From Termitidicoccus mucosus (GTDB taxonomy: Bacteria; Verrucomicrobiota; Verrucomicrobiia; Opitutales; Opitutaceae), in assembly GCF_038725785.1 (NCBI RefSeq), contig NZ_CP109796.1:2046001-2110000 (forward strand): DNA of 64,000 bases, in the 5' to 3' direction. The notes beneath the pieces are model-generated. The model was given only the letters and a program-made list of their open reading frames with translations, ran no database searches and had not been told where the DNA came from. Of this stretch, positions 34,947-49,900 are shown one piece after another. A program made the position numbers and the translations under genes. Each line of letters begins with the position of its first letter. The first letter of the stretch is position 1.

Positions 34947-37900
34947 ATGAACCTCAGAACCATTCAGCACCACCGCCGCGCCGCCGCCGCATTCGCTTTC
35001 CACCGCCACGCCGCCGCCGCCACCGCCGCCGCATTCGTTTTCCTGCTGCTGGCGGGCGGCGCCCGCGCGCAAAATTCCTCGTGGTCGGGCAGCGGCGCCG
35101 GCGACTGGGGCGACGCGGCCAACTGGAACCCCGCCGGCGCGCCCAACGCGCCCGGCGCCAACGTCACGGTCGTCAGCACCGGGCTGGTGGGGGACCGCAC
35201 CGTCACCGTCAACGTCACCGCCACCCTCGGCTCGCTGACGGTCAACGGCACGGACGCCGCCTACCACACGACGACGTTTGCCCCCGACGGCGCGGGCTCG
35301 CTCAACTTCTTCTCCACCGGCGGCCCTTCGCTGATTAACTTCCACGGGTCGAACCGCGTGATCATCAACAGCATCGTAAACCTCGGCAACGACCTGCGAA
35401 TCACCGCCGTGCAGGACACCGCCTCCTACCTTTCCACGCTCACCCTCGCCGGCGCGGTCAATCTCGGCGCCGGCACGCTCAGCATCGTCGGCGTCGAGCC
35501 TAATTCCACCGTCACCATCAGCGGCTCGGTCTCCGGCACGGGCGGCATTGCCAAGTCGGGCGCCGGCCTGTTTTACCTGACCAACATCAACAACACCTTC
35601 ACCGGCGGGCTGGCGCTCACCGGCGGCACGATGGCGGCGACGGTGCGCAACGCGGCGGCGGCGGGCATCGTCATCGGCGCGGTCTCGGCGGACAACAACA
35701 ACCTCGGCGCGGGCGATGTCACCGTCGGCGGCGGCGCGGTGCTGAACATCAACTCCAGCGGCGCGGGCGCCGGCCAGTTTGTCGGGTTGCAAGCCGGCGC
35801 GCTGACGGTGGCGGACGGCGGCCTGGTGCGGCTCACGGAAAATGATTACCGCAACCAGTTCGCCTTCCGCATGACCGGCGGCACCCTCGCCGGCGGCGGC
35901 GCGACCTCCGGCACGCTGCTGCTCGAACGCGCGGATTTCAACTACGCCGGCGGCGTCATCACCGGCGCGCCCGACCTCGTGTTCAGCACCGGCGCCGCCG
36001 CCAGCGCCAACAACAGCATCAGCGTCACCCTGAACGGCGCGGCGATGGACGGCTACCTCGGCACCGTGCAAAAAACGGGCCACAACGCCCTGGCCTTCAC
36101 CGACAGCGGCACCTTCCGGGCCGGCGAACTCATCATCACCAGCGGCAGCGGCACGATCAGCCTCGGGCAGGCGACGCTCGACCTGCTCGCCGGCCTGACC
36201 TACAGCGGCACCAATGCGCCGTTCACCAACCTGCTGACGGTGACCAACCTCACCCAGCTTGGGTTAACCAACCAGCTCGGCGCCAGCGCGCTGAACCTCA
36301 ATGCCAATGCCGTCAGCAATATCTATTTGAACGGCCACGACCAGACCTTTGCCGCCATCAACCTCGCCGGCGACGCGCGGCTGGGCTTGTGGTTCAACGG
36401 CAGCACCCCGGCGACGCTGACCATCGGCGGCCTCGCGGCATCGGCGGCGGCGGCCAATTCGCTGGGGCAAAATTATCTCTCCATTTATAATTGGACGGGC
36501 AATCCCGCTTCCCATCCCGGCGACGGCCTCATTGCCGCCAACGGCAATATCGTCAAATCCACCGGCGGCGCCGACCTCTCCAAAATCTGGTTCCGCGGCT
36601 ACGCGCCCGGCGCGGTGGACATCGGCGGCGGCGTCCTTGCGCCGTCTGATTTCCTGACCACCACGCTGATAAATCCGGGCAACTGGTTTGATTTCGCCAC
36701 TTGGGATGTCGATGTTCCCAATGGCGCGGGCAGCAAGGTGATTATTGATGCCAATGCCGTGGTGTCAGGTAGATTCAACAACCTGCAAGGTCAGACTGTG
36801 ACCATCGGGCATTTGCAAAGCAACAGGGCGACTGGCGGGCTTCATCCTTCGTTATTCGTCCGCATCCAAAACGGCACACTGGTTTTTGACAGCGGTGTCA
36901 GCGGCACGGGCAGTTTTGGCCGGGCGGCGTCCATCATCAGCGGCCCGGGTTCGGTGATATTCGACTCAGGGGCGGTTTTGAACAACGACTTGGTCATCAA
37001 TACAACGGGTGCCGCCATGCAGCAATATCAGTATCGCAGCGCTGGCGTCATTTTTGGTGGCTTGAACAGTGCCGCCAACGTTGAAGTGAACGGTAGCGGC
37101 ATGGCCCTGGTTGACGCTCCGCTTTTCACCGGCACCATCAACGTCAATAGCACATTGGGTATTGGTACGGGGAGTGGCACTTCAACGTTCACTCATAACG
37201 GCGTGGTGGTCATGAACCAAGGTTCCGTGCTTACGAACCATGGCTACGGCGGTGCAGATACCGCCACGTTCAACGGGCGTTTTGCCATCGCGGGTGATTT
37301 CTCAATGTCCAGTGTTTATGTGAATAATGCCGGCGATGTGGCGTTGGATGCCGACCGGAGGGTCAATGTTCTTGCCTATTATACAGGCGCTACCAGTGGT
37401 TTTCTCGAAGGAACGAACCTGGTCGGCAGCGGTGGATTGATGGTAAACACCAACACCAGCCATTTTTACATGCACAGCGGCAGCAATCTGTTTTCCGGCG
37501 GCCTCGTCAAGACTGGCCTCGGGTCGATCACTGCCAGCCTGCACAGCGACCTCGTCATCGGCGAACTTGCCCCCGGCAACAATTACCTCGGCTCCGGCAG
37601 CATCACCATTGACGGGGGCTTCGTGCAAGTGAACAACAACGGCCACGCCATCCATGTGCGCGGCCTGCTGACCAACAACTCCACCTTCATCGGCGGCTTC
37701 GCCAGCAGCGGCGCTGGCGCCACCACGTTCAGCGGCACGGTGAGGGCGGAAAACGGTTCTTCCCTGACTTTTAATGGCGGCGCGCTGACCATCACCGAGG
37801 ATGCCGTATGGACGGCTGGCATCAATGGGATGGCCTTGTCCGCCAACCGTGATGTCACCATCAACACGCCGTTCCAGGTCGGTTACGTCAATCTCGGCGT

Positions 37901-40900
37901 CAGTCCCGACACGGGCATCACGCAGACCATTTCCTCCACCATGGCCGGCGGCATCACCGGCCTCGGCACCGTGGCCAAGAGCGGCGCGGGGACCACCAGA
38001 CTGAACACCATCGCCAACATGGACATACTGTCGGTGGGCAACGGCGTCTTTGAAATCACCGGGGACAACTTCATCCGCCCGCGCTTGGGCCCCGATCAGC
38101 CGACGCTGATCATGAGCGGCGGCCTGCTGCAACTCGACACCGGCACCAACCGTTTCCACAACCTCAGAATGGAGGGCAACGCGGGCTTCCTGCTGCTGAA
38201 CCATTCCGCGCTGTGGTTCAACGGCGACGGCACCGGCGGCACCTGGTCGGGCACCGCCTTCCAACTCAGCCTCGCCAACGACAGCGGCGTGTGGACGAAA
38301 AGCGACGGCGTGACGGATTATTACGACACCTTTGTGTATTTCACCAGCACCATGGCTTTCGGCGGAGGCAACGCCTGGCGGCTGGGCAATATCGCGTTCA
38401 CCGGTTACGAGCAGGGCGCGACGTTTGGGCAAACCTCCATCAGCGGCACCAATGTATACTTCCTCGCCCCCACCGGCGACCCGCTCAGCGAGTGGGCCGG
38501 CGCGCGCGGCACCGGCGTGGACACCGACCGCTTGTGGAGCAACGGCGGCAACTGGATTAACGGCGTGCCAAACGCGGTTGGCAGAATCGCCGCCGTCCGT
38601 GACCTGGACGGTTTGTTGAACAACAACACCATCGTCGTGGACGCGAACGCGACCATCGGGAAGTTATACTTGGAGAGCGCGGGCGCGCAAATCTTCACCA
38701 TCGGCAACGGCGGCGGCTTGCTGACCTTCAACAACAGCGGCAGCCACGCGCTGCTGTCCAACCAGGGCCTCCACACCGGCACCCTCAGCGCCAGCCTGAA
38801 ACTGGACAGTGATTTGGAGATCAGGCAAAACAGCGCGAATTTGTTGTATTTGACCAGCCATGTCACCGGCAGCGGCGGGATTATATACAACACCTCGGGC
38901 ACCACGGTGCTTGGCACCGCCAATGCGTCCGGCACCAGCACCAGTGATTTTACCGGCGGGTTCCTGCTGGTCGGCAGCACGGCGGCCAGTATTGATGGCG
39001 CGGGCGTCGGCGCGGGCCAGCGGGCTATCTGGCTGGGGGCCAACGGCAGTGTGTTTGGCAGCGGCTCTTACAATGGCACGGACGCCGCCGGCAGCATCCA
39101 GTCGCTGACCATCGGCGACGGCACGCCGGGCATGTGGTATGCCATCGCGCCCGGCGATGCCAATGGGGACAGGACGAGTGTCATAGACGCTTCCCTTCGC
39201 ATTGCCGGTAATCTTTTCGTGGGCCGTCGCGACGTCGGTGGCGGGAGTGTCCCCACCGTGACTTTTCAAAGTTCCGCCCCCGGCTATGTCGCGCCCGGGC
39301 AATGGAGCCTTGCGGGATATTCAGTCAATGGTGTCTCAACCACTTCAACCATTAATTTTAACCAAGACTTGGAAGGCCCCGGCGGATTGGTTTTGGCCAG
39401 CGGCATCCTCACGGTCGCGCTTAATGGTGACAATAGCTTTGCCGGCGGTGTGACCGTGTGGGCTCAGCCAACACTTAATATCGGCAGCGACACCGCGCTG
39501 GGCACCGGCACGCTGACTGTTTATGGCGGCGTAGTGGCCGCGGCGGGTGGCGCGCGCAGCATCAAAAACGAGGTCGCCATCAACGGCGGCTTCACTGTCT
39601 CCGGCACGCTGACGCTGGCGCACAGCGGCACCTCCACCACCGCGCTGGGCGGCAACGGCTACATCACTATTGGCAACTTGCTGGTCCTCGCCGCCAGCAA
39701 CACCCTCAGCGGCACCGGCCGCCTGGGGTTGATTGGCGGCGGGACCATGCGGCTGGAGGGCGCGAACACTTATACGGGGAATACCTCGATTGGAAATGGC
39801 AGTGGAAATAATAGTGATCAATGGAGGTTCAACTTGCAGGTGGCCGACGACCGCGCGATTGGCAGCGGGACGCTGATATTCAATGGCAACGCCCGAACCG
39901 CAACACTGGCGAGCCACGGCGGGCCAATCACCATTCGCAACGCTGTGCAGTTTGCCAATTACAATATGGGACTGGACGGCAGCGCGGGCCTGCTGACCCT
40001 CGATCCCGCCGCCGGTGCGACGCTGTATATGAATACAACCATCACCGTCGCCGGCACCGCCGCGTTTGGCGGGAACCTGAGCCTCAGCGGCACGTATGGG
40101 ATTACCAAGACGGGCGCGGGGACGCTGATATTGAACAGCGGCAACAGCAGCTACACCGGCACGACGTCTCTCTTTCAGGGCACCTTGGTGGCAAACGCCG
40201 GCGGCGGCAACATCACGCTCGGCAAATACGTCGCGGGGGAAAGTTATCTCGGCGCGGGTGATTTTACCTTTGGCAGCAATTATTCTGTCCGCGTGTTGGA
40301 ACTCATTTCCACCGGCAGTGTGGTTTTCGCCGATAATCTGGGGCTGGTTGGCAATGACGCGGTGAACACCGCCAGCATTAACGTCACCGAGCAATCCGGC
40401 GCCGTCAGCGGCAACAGCGTCGTCGCCTACCTGAACCCCGACGTGAGCAGCACCATCAGCGGCAACGCCACCGGCTACCTCCGCACGCCGGGCGACTTGG
40501 TTAAAAACGGCGGCGGCAACGTGACCCTCACCGGCGGCAACCTCGTCGCCGGCGGCACCTTCCGCGTGCAAAGCGGGACGCTGACGCTCGGCGGCGGCAA
40601 CATCACCACGGCGAACCTGCAAGTGGAGGGCGGCGTGCTCGGCCTGGACGCGAACACGACGCTGAACAACCTCGGCCGGTTGACGCTCGGCGGCGGCACC
40701 CTGGCGCTGAACGGCCACACGCTGACCTCGACGCTGCTGAACGTGACCGGCACGACGACGGTGGACTTCACCGGCGGCCTCGGCACGCTGGTGCTGGCCA
40801 ACATCACCGGCGACTGGGCGGGCGGCTTCCTAAACGTGACCAACTGGGACGGCAACCCGACGGTGGGCGGCGGCGTCACGCAGTTCCGCTTCACCCAGAA

Positions 40901-43900
40901 CGCGGGCCAGACCTTCACCTCGGCGCAGTTGCGCGGCATCAAGTTTGCCAATAAAAACTCCGCCATCGCCTACGTGGCCGGCGCGCGCGTCGTCCGCCTG
41001 GTGACCGACCAGTATGAACTGGTCCCGCTGGGCGTCGGCGCGGAGTGGGACGGCGGCGCCGGCAACGTCCTCTGGGAGACCGCGGCGGGGGCGAACTGGG
41101 AGCCCGACGGCACGCCGAACGGCCCCGGCCTGGTGGCGGTGTTTCGCAACCTCGACCCGGCCCTGAACGGCAAGACAATCAATGCGACCGGGGTCGTCCA
41201 GCTCGGCGGCCTCGTGTTCGACAGCTCGGCGGCGAACTACAGTTTCACAGGCGCCGAATTTCAGTTGGTAAACGACACCCTCTACGCCGCCAACCCGGTG
41301 TATATCCAGATGTCGGATGCCAACTCCGTGCAAATCGGCAACGTCCTGAAGCTGCACAGCGACCTGACGATCGGGCACTACGGCACGGGCACGCTGACCT
41401 TCGACGCCCAAATCACCGATGAGGGCCGCTCGCTCGCCATCACCAAGGACGGCCCCGGCAAGGTGGTGTTCAACACCAACAACGCCTTCACCGACGGCTT
41501 CACCCTGCTGGACGGCACGGTGGTGGCGAACAACGACCTCGCCCTCGGCACGGGGCGGGTGAACCTCAACGGCGGCACGCTCGACAGCGGCGCCAGCAAC
41601 CGCAACCTCGCCAACGCCTTCACCCTCAACGGCACGGTCGCGACCACCGGCAGCGCGCTGACGCTCAGCAGCGCCGCCGGCAACACCCTCATCGGCGCCA
41701 GCCGGCTGGTGAACAGCAACCGCGTCACCATCAGCGGCACGCTCGGCGGCGCCGGCTCCCTGGCGAAAAGCGGCGCCGGCACGCTGCTGCTCGCCGCCGC
41801 CAACACCTACACCGGCACGACCACCCTCAGCAGCGGCACCTTGCTGGGCGGCACGGCGAACATCATCGCCACCAGCGCCGCCCTGGTGAACAACAGCGTC
41901 TTCGCCCTCGGCGGCTTTGACCAGCTCGTCAACAACCTCACCGGCAGCGGCACGACCCTCCTCGGCGCGAACACGCTGACGGTGCGCGAGAGCGCGGACA
42001 CCACCTACGCCGGCCTCCTCGCCGGCGCCGGCCACCTCGTGAAAACCGGCGGCGCCGCGCTCACGCTCAGCGGCAGCAACACCTACACCGGCACGACCTT
42101 CATCCGCGGCGGCGTCCTCGTCGCCGGCAGCACCGTCGGCGCCAATGCCAACGCCGCCGCCGCCGTCAACCGCAGCGCGCTGGTCATGTTCGACAACCCC
42201 GCCGCCGGCGGCACCCTGGCCACCAGCGGCACCCTGGCCGCCCGCGAGCAAGTCGCCGCCGGCGCCGCCGGCCACCTCGCCAGCACCGCCGGCGCCGGCA
42301 CGCTGACCGTCACCGCCACCGACCGGACGCAAGCCGCCGGCGGCGCGGTGTTTGTGGGCGCGGGCGGCACTTACAGCCTCAGCGGCAACATCAGCTTCGT
42401 GAACAACCTCGCCGCCGCCGGCGGCGCCATCCACTTCGACGGCGCCGGCGCGCTGAACCTCGGCGGCGGCGATGTCCTGTTCGCCTCCAACACCGCCACC
42501 AGCACCACCGCCGGCGGCGGCGCGATCAGCAGTTCGATGCTGACCCTCGGCGGCAGCGCCGGCACGCTGGCGTTCACCGGCAACACCGCCGGCATCGGCG
42601 GCGCGATCTACGCGGGGAGCCGAATCAACGTCACCGCCACCACGGCGGGCAACCTCGCCATCACCGGCAACCGCGCCACCGCCGGCAACCGCGCCGGGCA
42701 GGGCGGCGCGTTCTACGCGGGCGGCGGCATCACGCTGAACAACAGCGTCACCGGCACGCTGGTCATCAGCAGCAACACCGGCGCCGGCCACGGCGGCGCG
42801 TTCTTCGTGCAGAACGGCGGCATCACCGTCGGCGGCAGCTACGGCGGCATTTTGATTTCCTCCAACCGGACGACGGTCGACTACGGCGGCGCGTTTCTCA
42901 CCATGAGCGGCGCCATCGTGCTGGACAGCCAGGTCGCCGGCGCGCTGGTCATCAGCGACAACACCGGCGACTACGGCGGCGCGTTCTTTGCGCTGGGCGA
43001 CGGCATCACCCTCGGCGGCAGCTATGGGGCAATCGCCATCACCTCGAACACCGCCGGCGCCGGCGACGGCGCCGGCGGCGCGTTCTTCACGGGGAACCAA
43101 ATCAACGTCACCGCCACCACGGCGGGCGATCTCGCCATCACCGGCAACCGCGCCAACACTCAGGGCGGCGCGTTCTACGCGGCGACGGGCATCACGCTGA
43201 ACAACAGCGTCACCGGCACGCTGGCCATCAGCAACAACACCGCCGGCAGCCGCGGCGGCGCGTTTTACGCGGGCGGTGGCGCCATCACCCTCGGCGGCCG
43301 CTACGGCGGCATCCTGTTCGCCTCCAACAGGGCCAGCGGCGCCGGCGGCGCGCTTTACAGCGCCGGCGCCGTGACCCTCAGCGCGACGGCGGCGGGCGCG
43401 CTGGCGTTCACGAACAACACCGCCGGCAACGGCGCCGGCGGCGCGGTTTACTCCGGCTCCGCCATCACCGTCGGCGGCAGTTACGGCGGCATTCTCATCG
43501 CCTCCAACACCGCCGCCGCCAGCGGCACCGGCGGCGCGTTTTACGCCAGCAGCGGCATCACGCTGGACACCGTGACCGCCGGCACGCTGGCCATCGGCGG
43601 CAACTACGCCGGTAACAGCGGCGGCGCGTTTTACAGCGACAGCGGCGCCATCACCCTCGGCGGCCGCCACGGCGGCGACCTGCTCATCAACTCCAACACC
43701 GCCGCCGGCAGCGGCACCGTCAGCGGCGGCGGCGCGTTTTACAGCGGCGGCGCCGTGACCGTCAGCGCGACGGTGGCCGGCACGCTGGCCATCAGCGGCA
43801 ACTACGCCGGTTACAGCGGCGGCGCGTTTTACAGCGGCGGCGTCGGCGGCATCACCCTCGGCGGCCGCTACGGGGCGATTAGCGTGGTGTCCAATACCGC

Positions 43901-46900
43901 CGGTATCAACGGCAGCGCGTTTTATGCGGGCAACGGCAACATCACGATAAACACCGTGACCGCCGGCGCGCTGGCCGTCAGCGGCAACCACGCCGATGGT
44001 TACGGCGGCGCGCTCTACGCGATCAGCGGCAGCATCACCCTCAGCGGCAGCTACGGGGCCATCGCCATCACCGCGAACACCACCGGCGCCGGCGCCTTCG
44101 GCGGCGGCGCGTTCTACGGCTACAACGGCATCACGATAAACACCGTGACCGCCGGCACGCTGGCCATCGGCGGCAACTACACCGGCGGCAACTACGCCGG
44201 CGGCGTCGGCGGCGCGTTCTACGCGGGCAGCGGCGGCATCACCCTCGGCGGCACCCACGGGGCAATCGCCATCACCTCGAACACCGCCAGTGGCGGCATC
44301 GGCGCCGGCGGCGCGTTCTATGCGAGCACCGGCAACATCACGCTGGACACCGTGACCGCCGGCACGCTGGCCATCAGCGGCAACTACGCCGGCAGCAGCG
44401 GCGGCGCGGTTTATACGGGCAACAACGGCGGCATCACCCTCGGCGGCAGCTACGGCGGCGACCTGCTCATCACCTCGAACACCGCCCGCGCCGGCACCGG
44501 CGGCGCGTTTTACAGCGGCAGCGGCATCACGATAAACACCGTGACCGCCGGCACGCTGGCCATCAGTGGCAACTACGCCAGCAGCGCCGGCGGCGCGTTC
44601 GCCGCGGGCAGCGGCAGCATCACCCTCGGCGGCAGCTACGGGGCCATCAGCGTGGTGTCCAACACGGCGGCGAACGTCCCCAGCGGCGACGGCGGCGCGT
44701 TTTACAGCGCCGGCGCCGTCACCCTCGGCGGCACCAGCGGCGGCATCCTGTTCGCCTCCAACAGGGCGGGCGACGACGGCGGCGCGCTTTACGGCGGCGG
44801 CGGCGTCACCCTCAGCGCGACCAGCGGCGGCGCCTACGCCTTCGTCGGCAACACCGCCAACGACAACGGCGGCGCGATTTACAGCGGCGGCAACTTCAGG
44901 CTGAACCTCGCCTCCGGCACGCTGACGGCGACGGGCAACACCGCGAACGGCGGCGGCGGCGGCTTCCTCTACGTCAACAGCGGCAGCGCGCTCTTCGACC
45001 TCGCCGCCGGCGCGGTCGCGCAAATCGGCGACGCCGGCTCGTGGCTCGCCAACAGCGACCAAATCCTCACCGGCAACAACGTCAGCCTCGTCAAGACCGG
45101 CGCCGGCGCGCTCGACCTCTGGGCCGGCAACACCATCGGCGGCAACATCCTGCACCACGGCGGCACCCTCGCCATCAGCGGCAGCGGCCTCGTCCGGTCC
45201 GCCACCAACGGCGTCCTCAGCGGAACCTACACGCAATCCGCCGGCGCCGTCCTCGCCATCGACGCCGCCGCCCATGCCGACGCCGATGCCTACCTCTTCG
45301 CCCGCAGCGCCACCCTCGCCGGCGCGCTCGCCGTCGCCAACTTCACCGGCAGCGACAACGGCGCGGGCCGGGCCAGCCAGATCCTAAGCAACAGCCAGCT
45401 CGTCATCCACACCACCGCCGCCGTCAGCGGCACCTTCGACACCCTCAGCGGCGTCGCCGCCAGTGGCCCGCGCAACTACCTTTACACCGGCGGCTACATC
45501 ACCGGCGGCACCGATTACTGGGTCGGCACCATCCTCTCGTGGTATGCCTCGGCGACCCACTCGCACGGCGTGTTTGACCTCGCCAGCGGCACCTTCGAAG
45601 TGGACGCCCTGTCCGCCCTGCACGGCGCGGCGGGCGTCGGCCTGGTCAACCAAACCGCCGACCCCGCCCAAAACTGGGACGGCCAGTCCCTGACCAAGCT
45701 CGGCACCGGCACCCTCATCCTCAGCGCGACCAACACCTACACCGGCACCACCACCGTCAACGGCGGCGTCCTCGCCATCACCGGCTGGACGGGCAGCAAC
45801 GCGCGCGGCATCATCAACAGCGGCACGGTCAATGTCAGCGGCAGCGGCGTGTGGAGCGCAACGAACTTCACTATCGGCACGGTCGGCCAGAGCGGCACCG
45901 GCGTGCTCTTGGTGCAAGACACCGGCTCGGTGGCGGCGGCCGAAAATTTGGCCGTCACCGGCACCGCCGCGCTGACCGTCAGCGGCAGCGGCGGCGTCAG
46001 CATCGGGGCAGCCTTGCTGGTCGGCGACGGGGCTGACGCTGTGGTCACCGTCGGCGGCGCCGGCAGCCTGCTGGCGGCCAACGGTCTCTTTACCGACGGC
46101 GGGGTGAGCGGCACCTTCGCCCTGAACGTGGCCGGCAGCGGCAGCGTCCGGCTCGGCGCGGTCCAGGTCTATAACTACGGCAACTTCACCATCACCGTCA
46201 GCGACACGGCGCGGCTCGTCACGGACTGGAACGCCAGTTTGCTCGCTTACGGCGGCACCACCGCCCTCGCGGTCGGCGGCAGCGGGCGCGTCACCATCGG
46301 CGGGTATTTGGAGATGATGGCTGACGCTGGCGCTGGCGAGGTCGTCACCGGCTCGGTCGGCGGCGCGGGCGTGCTGGAGGTCGGCGCCAACTTCGACCTG
46401 TTAGGCGCGGCGCTGACGGTCAGCGACACCGGTTTGGTCAGCGTTGGCGACACCATGACGGTGCGCGGCACGGCGGCGCTGGGCATCAGCGGCAGCGGCC
46501 TGGTGACGGCGGGCGGCACGTATTCGCAGGAAACCGACAGCACGCTGACGCTCACCCTCACCGGCACGCTCAACTCGCGCGGCGCCTTCATCACCGCCAC
46601 GGCGGCGCAACTCGACGGCACGCTGGCGGTGAGCAACGCGGCGAACATGAGCGGCACCTACGCGACGGCCAGCGCGGTGGCGAACAGCGCGTTGCAGTAT
46701 CTGGTGACCGCCACCGGCGGCACCATCAGCGGCACATTTGCGACCATCACGGTGAACGGCACGGCCAACAACGCCATCAACGCCGCACTGCCCGATTATT
46801 TGCACGGCGGCGCGTTCAAAACCGCCAGCGGCACCAGCTACGTGCTGGGCGTTGGCCTGCGCTGGCTGGCCGACGCGGCGAACGGCAACGGCGCCTTCAC

Positions 46901-49900
46901 CATCGGCAGCGGCTCCAGTTTCAACGTGGACATCGCGCTGAGCGACACGCTGGGCGCGGCGAGTTATGACAACGGCTGGGACGGCAAATCGTTGACCAAA
47001 CTCGGCACCGGCACGCTGACGCTGAGCGCAAACAACAATTACAGCGGCACGACGACGGTCAACGGCGGCGTGTTGAACGTGACCGGCTGGACGGGCAGCA
47101 CAGCGCGAGTTGTCATCGGCGCGAACGCCACCGACAGCGGCACGGTCAACGTCAGCGGCTACCTCGGCTCGCTCGGCAATCTCACCGTTGGCGGCACCGG
47201 CGCGGGCGTGCTGAATGTCGCGGCGGGCGGCACGGCCGGCGCCGGTTTCAATGTTAACCTCGGTGAGCAAACCGGCGCCAGCGGCACGGTCAGCGTCAGC
47301 GGCGGCGGCCTGTTGCTCGCCGGCCAATACCTCAACGTCGGCGACCAAGGCGCCGGCTGGTTGAACATCGCGGCGGGCGGCACCGTTGCCGGCAACTATG
47401 ATGTCATCGCCATGGGCTACGACGGCGCCGGCGTTGCCGAGGTCGCGGGCGTCTGGACCAACACCGTGTTCCAAGTCGGTGACTACGGCAGCGGCACGCT
47501 CGCCATCACCGGCGGCGGCAAAGTGCTCACCGCCACTTGGGGCGGCATCAATACCGACGCCGCCAGCCCGCGCGCCAGCACGGTCACCATCAGCGGCAGC
47601 GGCTGGTGGGATTTGGGCGGCGACTTCCGCATCGGCGGCTACGAAGGCAGCGGCACGCTGACGCTCACGAACAGCGGCAGCCTGACCACCGCCGGCAACG
47701 CGACCTTCGGCGTTTACCAAGACGCCGCCTTTGTCACCGTTGGTGGCACGGCATTGTTCGCCGCCGCCGGTGACATCATCAACGGCAGCGACAGCACCGC
47801 GTCGCTGACCGTCAGCGGCAGCGGCCTCGTGACGGCGGGTGGCGTGTATTCGCAAAACGCGGTCTCCACGCTGACGCTCGACGCCTCCGGCAACGGCGTG
47901 ATCGCGCGCGGCACCAACGACGCCTTTGTTTACGCGAACACCGCGACGGTCGGCGGCACGCTGGCGGTGAACGGCGCGGCGAGCATCAGCGGCACCCACG
48001 CGACGGCCAGCGCGGTGGCGAACAGCGCGCTGCAATATCTGGTGACCGCGACGGGCGGCGTGATCAGCGGCACATTTGCGACCATCACGGTGAACGGCAC
48101 GGCCAACAACGCCATCAACGCCGCACTGCCCGATTATTTGCACGGCGGCGCGTTCAAAACCGCCAGCGGCACCAGCTACGTGCTGGGCGTCGGCCTGCGC
48201 TGGCTGGCGGACGCGGCGAACGGCGGCGGCGCCTTCACCATCGGCAGCGGCAGCAGTTTCAACGTGGACATCGCGCTGAGCGACACGCTGGGCGCGGGCA
48301 GTTATGACAACGGCTGGGACGGCAAATCGCTCACCAAACTCGGCACCGGCACGCTGACGCTGAGCGCGAGCAACACCTACACCGGCACGACCGCCGTCAG
48401 CGGCGGCGTGCTCGACATCACCGGCTGGACGGGGAGCAACGCGGCGGGCATTGTGGACGGCGGCACGGTCAACGTCAGCGGCGTGTGGAGAGCGACGGAC
48501 CGCATCACCGTCCGCAACACCGGCGTGCTGAACGTCGCCGCCGGCGGCACCGCCAGCGCCAACGGCGGCAGTTACGGATTCTATGTTCAAAGCGGCGGCA
48601 CCGTCAGCGTGGGCGGCGTCCTGCTGGGCAACCACTTCGTCAACCAGTCCGTCGTCACCATCAGCGGCACCGGCCTGGTTGATGTCACCAACTTTGAAAT
48701 GTCAGCCAACAACGGCTTGACCACCGTCAGCGGCAGCGGCCTGCTGGACGCCAACTACCTCCACATCGGCTACTACAGCGGCGGCAATCTGCTGGCCGTC
48801 ACCGACAGCGGCAGCGTCCGCGCCGGCAGCAGTGGCTTGCTCATCGGTTCCAACAATTACGGCGTCAACAACCGCGTCACCGTCGGCGACAGCGGGCGGG
48901 TTGATTCCGACAGCATTATTTTGGTTGGTGACGGGGGCAATGGCGCGCTCATCGCCGGCGGCCTCGGCACGGTGTCGGCGGGCGGCAACATCACCGTTGG
49001 CAACAGCACGACCGGCAGCGGCAGTGTCACCATCAGCGGCACCGCGCTGGTCACCACCGCGAGCAATTTCATCCTCGGCAGCGGCGGCGCCGGCGCGCTG
49101 GCCGTCACCGACAGCGGGACGGTGACGGCGGGCGGCACCTATTCGCAAAACGCGGCCTCGACGCTGACGGTGGGCATCACCGACAGCACGCGGACGAGCG
49201 CTTACATTGTCGCACAAAACGCGACCTTGAGCGGGACCTTGAACGTGACCGGCGCGGTGCTGAACGTGACGGCGACCAGCGTCTCGCAAGTGCTGGCCGG
49301 CGGGACGACCCTGCTCCTGCGCACGACCGGCGGCATCGCGGGCGATTTTTCAACGAAGACCGGCGCGGCGCTGGACAACGACGGCCGGGACTTCATCGTC
49401 AGCGGCGCGTTCAAGACGGCGGACGGGCGGGACTATGTGCTGGGCCGGACACTGGCGTGGTTCAGCGGCAGCGAGACCGGACAGGGCGACTTCACGCTGG
49501 GCGCGGGTGAAACGTTCACGGTTGACGCGACCTTGAGCGACACCAACAGCTTTGTCACCTACGCCTCCGGCTGGGACGGCAGGACACTGACGGTGACTTC
49601 CTCCAATGCCGGCACATTGATTGTCACCTCGTCGAACAACTTCAGCGGCGGGGCGAGCGTAAACAGCGGCACGCTGCGGTTGCAAAACCTGCACGGCACG
49701 GGCAGCGGCGCCGTCAGCGCCGGCGCCGCCGGCGTGCTGGATTTGAGCGGCACCGGTTCCTACGCCAACAACACGGGCGGCGGCGGCACGGCTGTCATCA
49801 GCGGCAGCGTGGCCGTCACCGGCAGCAACTCGATTGCCGGCTGGCTGGTCACCGGCAATGGCTTGGTGACCTCGCAAACCAACCTCGGCAACGGGGTGGT

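Noticed and set aside
42370-44960. Possible satellite or CRISPR-like DNA repeat
   Set aside because: The periodicity is in codons, the frame is preserved throughout and the units encode a known protein motif pattern.
40830-45275. 1,481-codon open frame on the minus strand, and similar long minus-strand frames at 46401-48635, 52683-54860 and 59385-62393
   Set aside because: They are antisense to the giant surface gene, monotonous in composition (Ala/Gly/Val/Asp/Arg) and rise from the GC-rich codon pattern of the plus strand. They lack ribosome-binding sites and recognisable domains.
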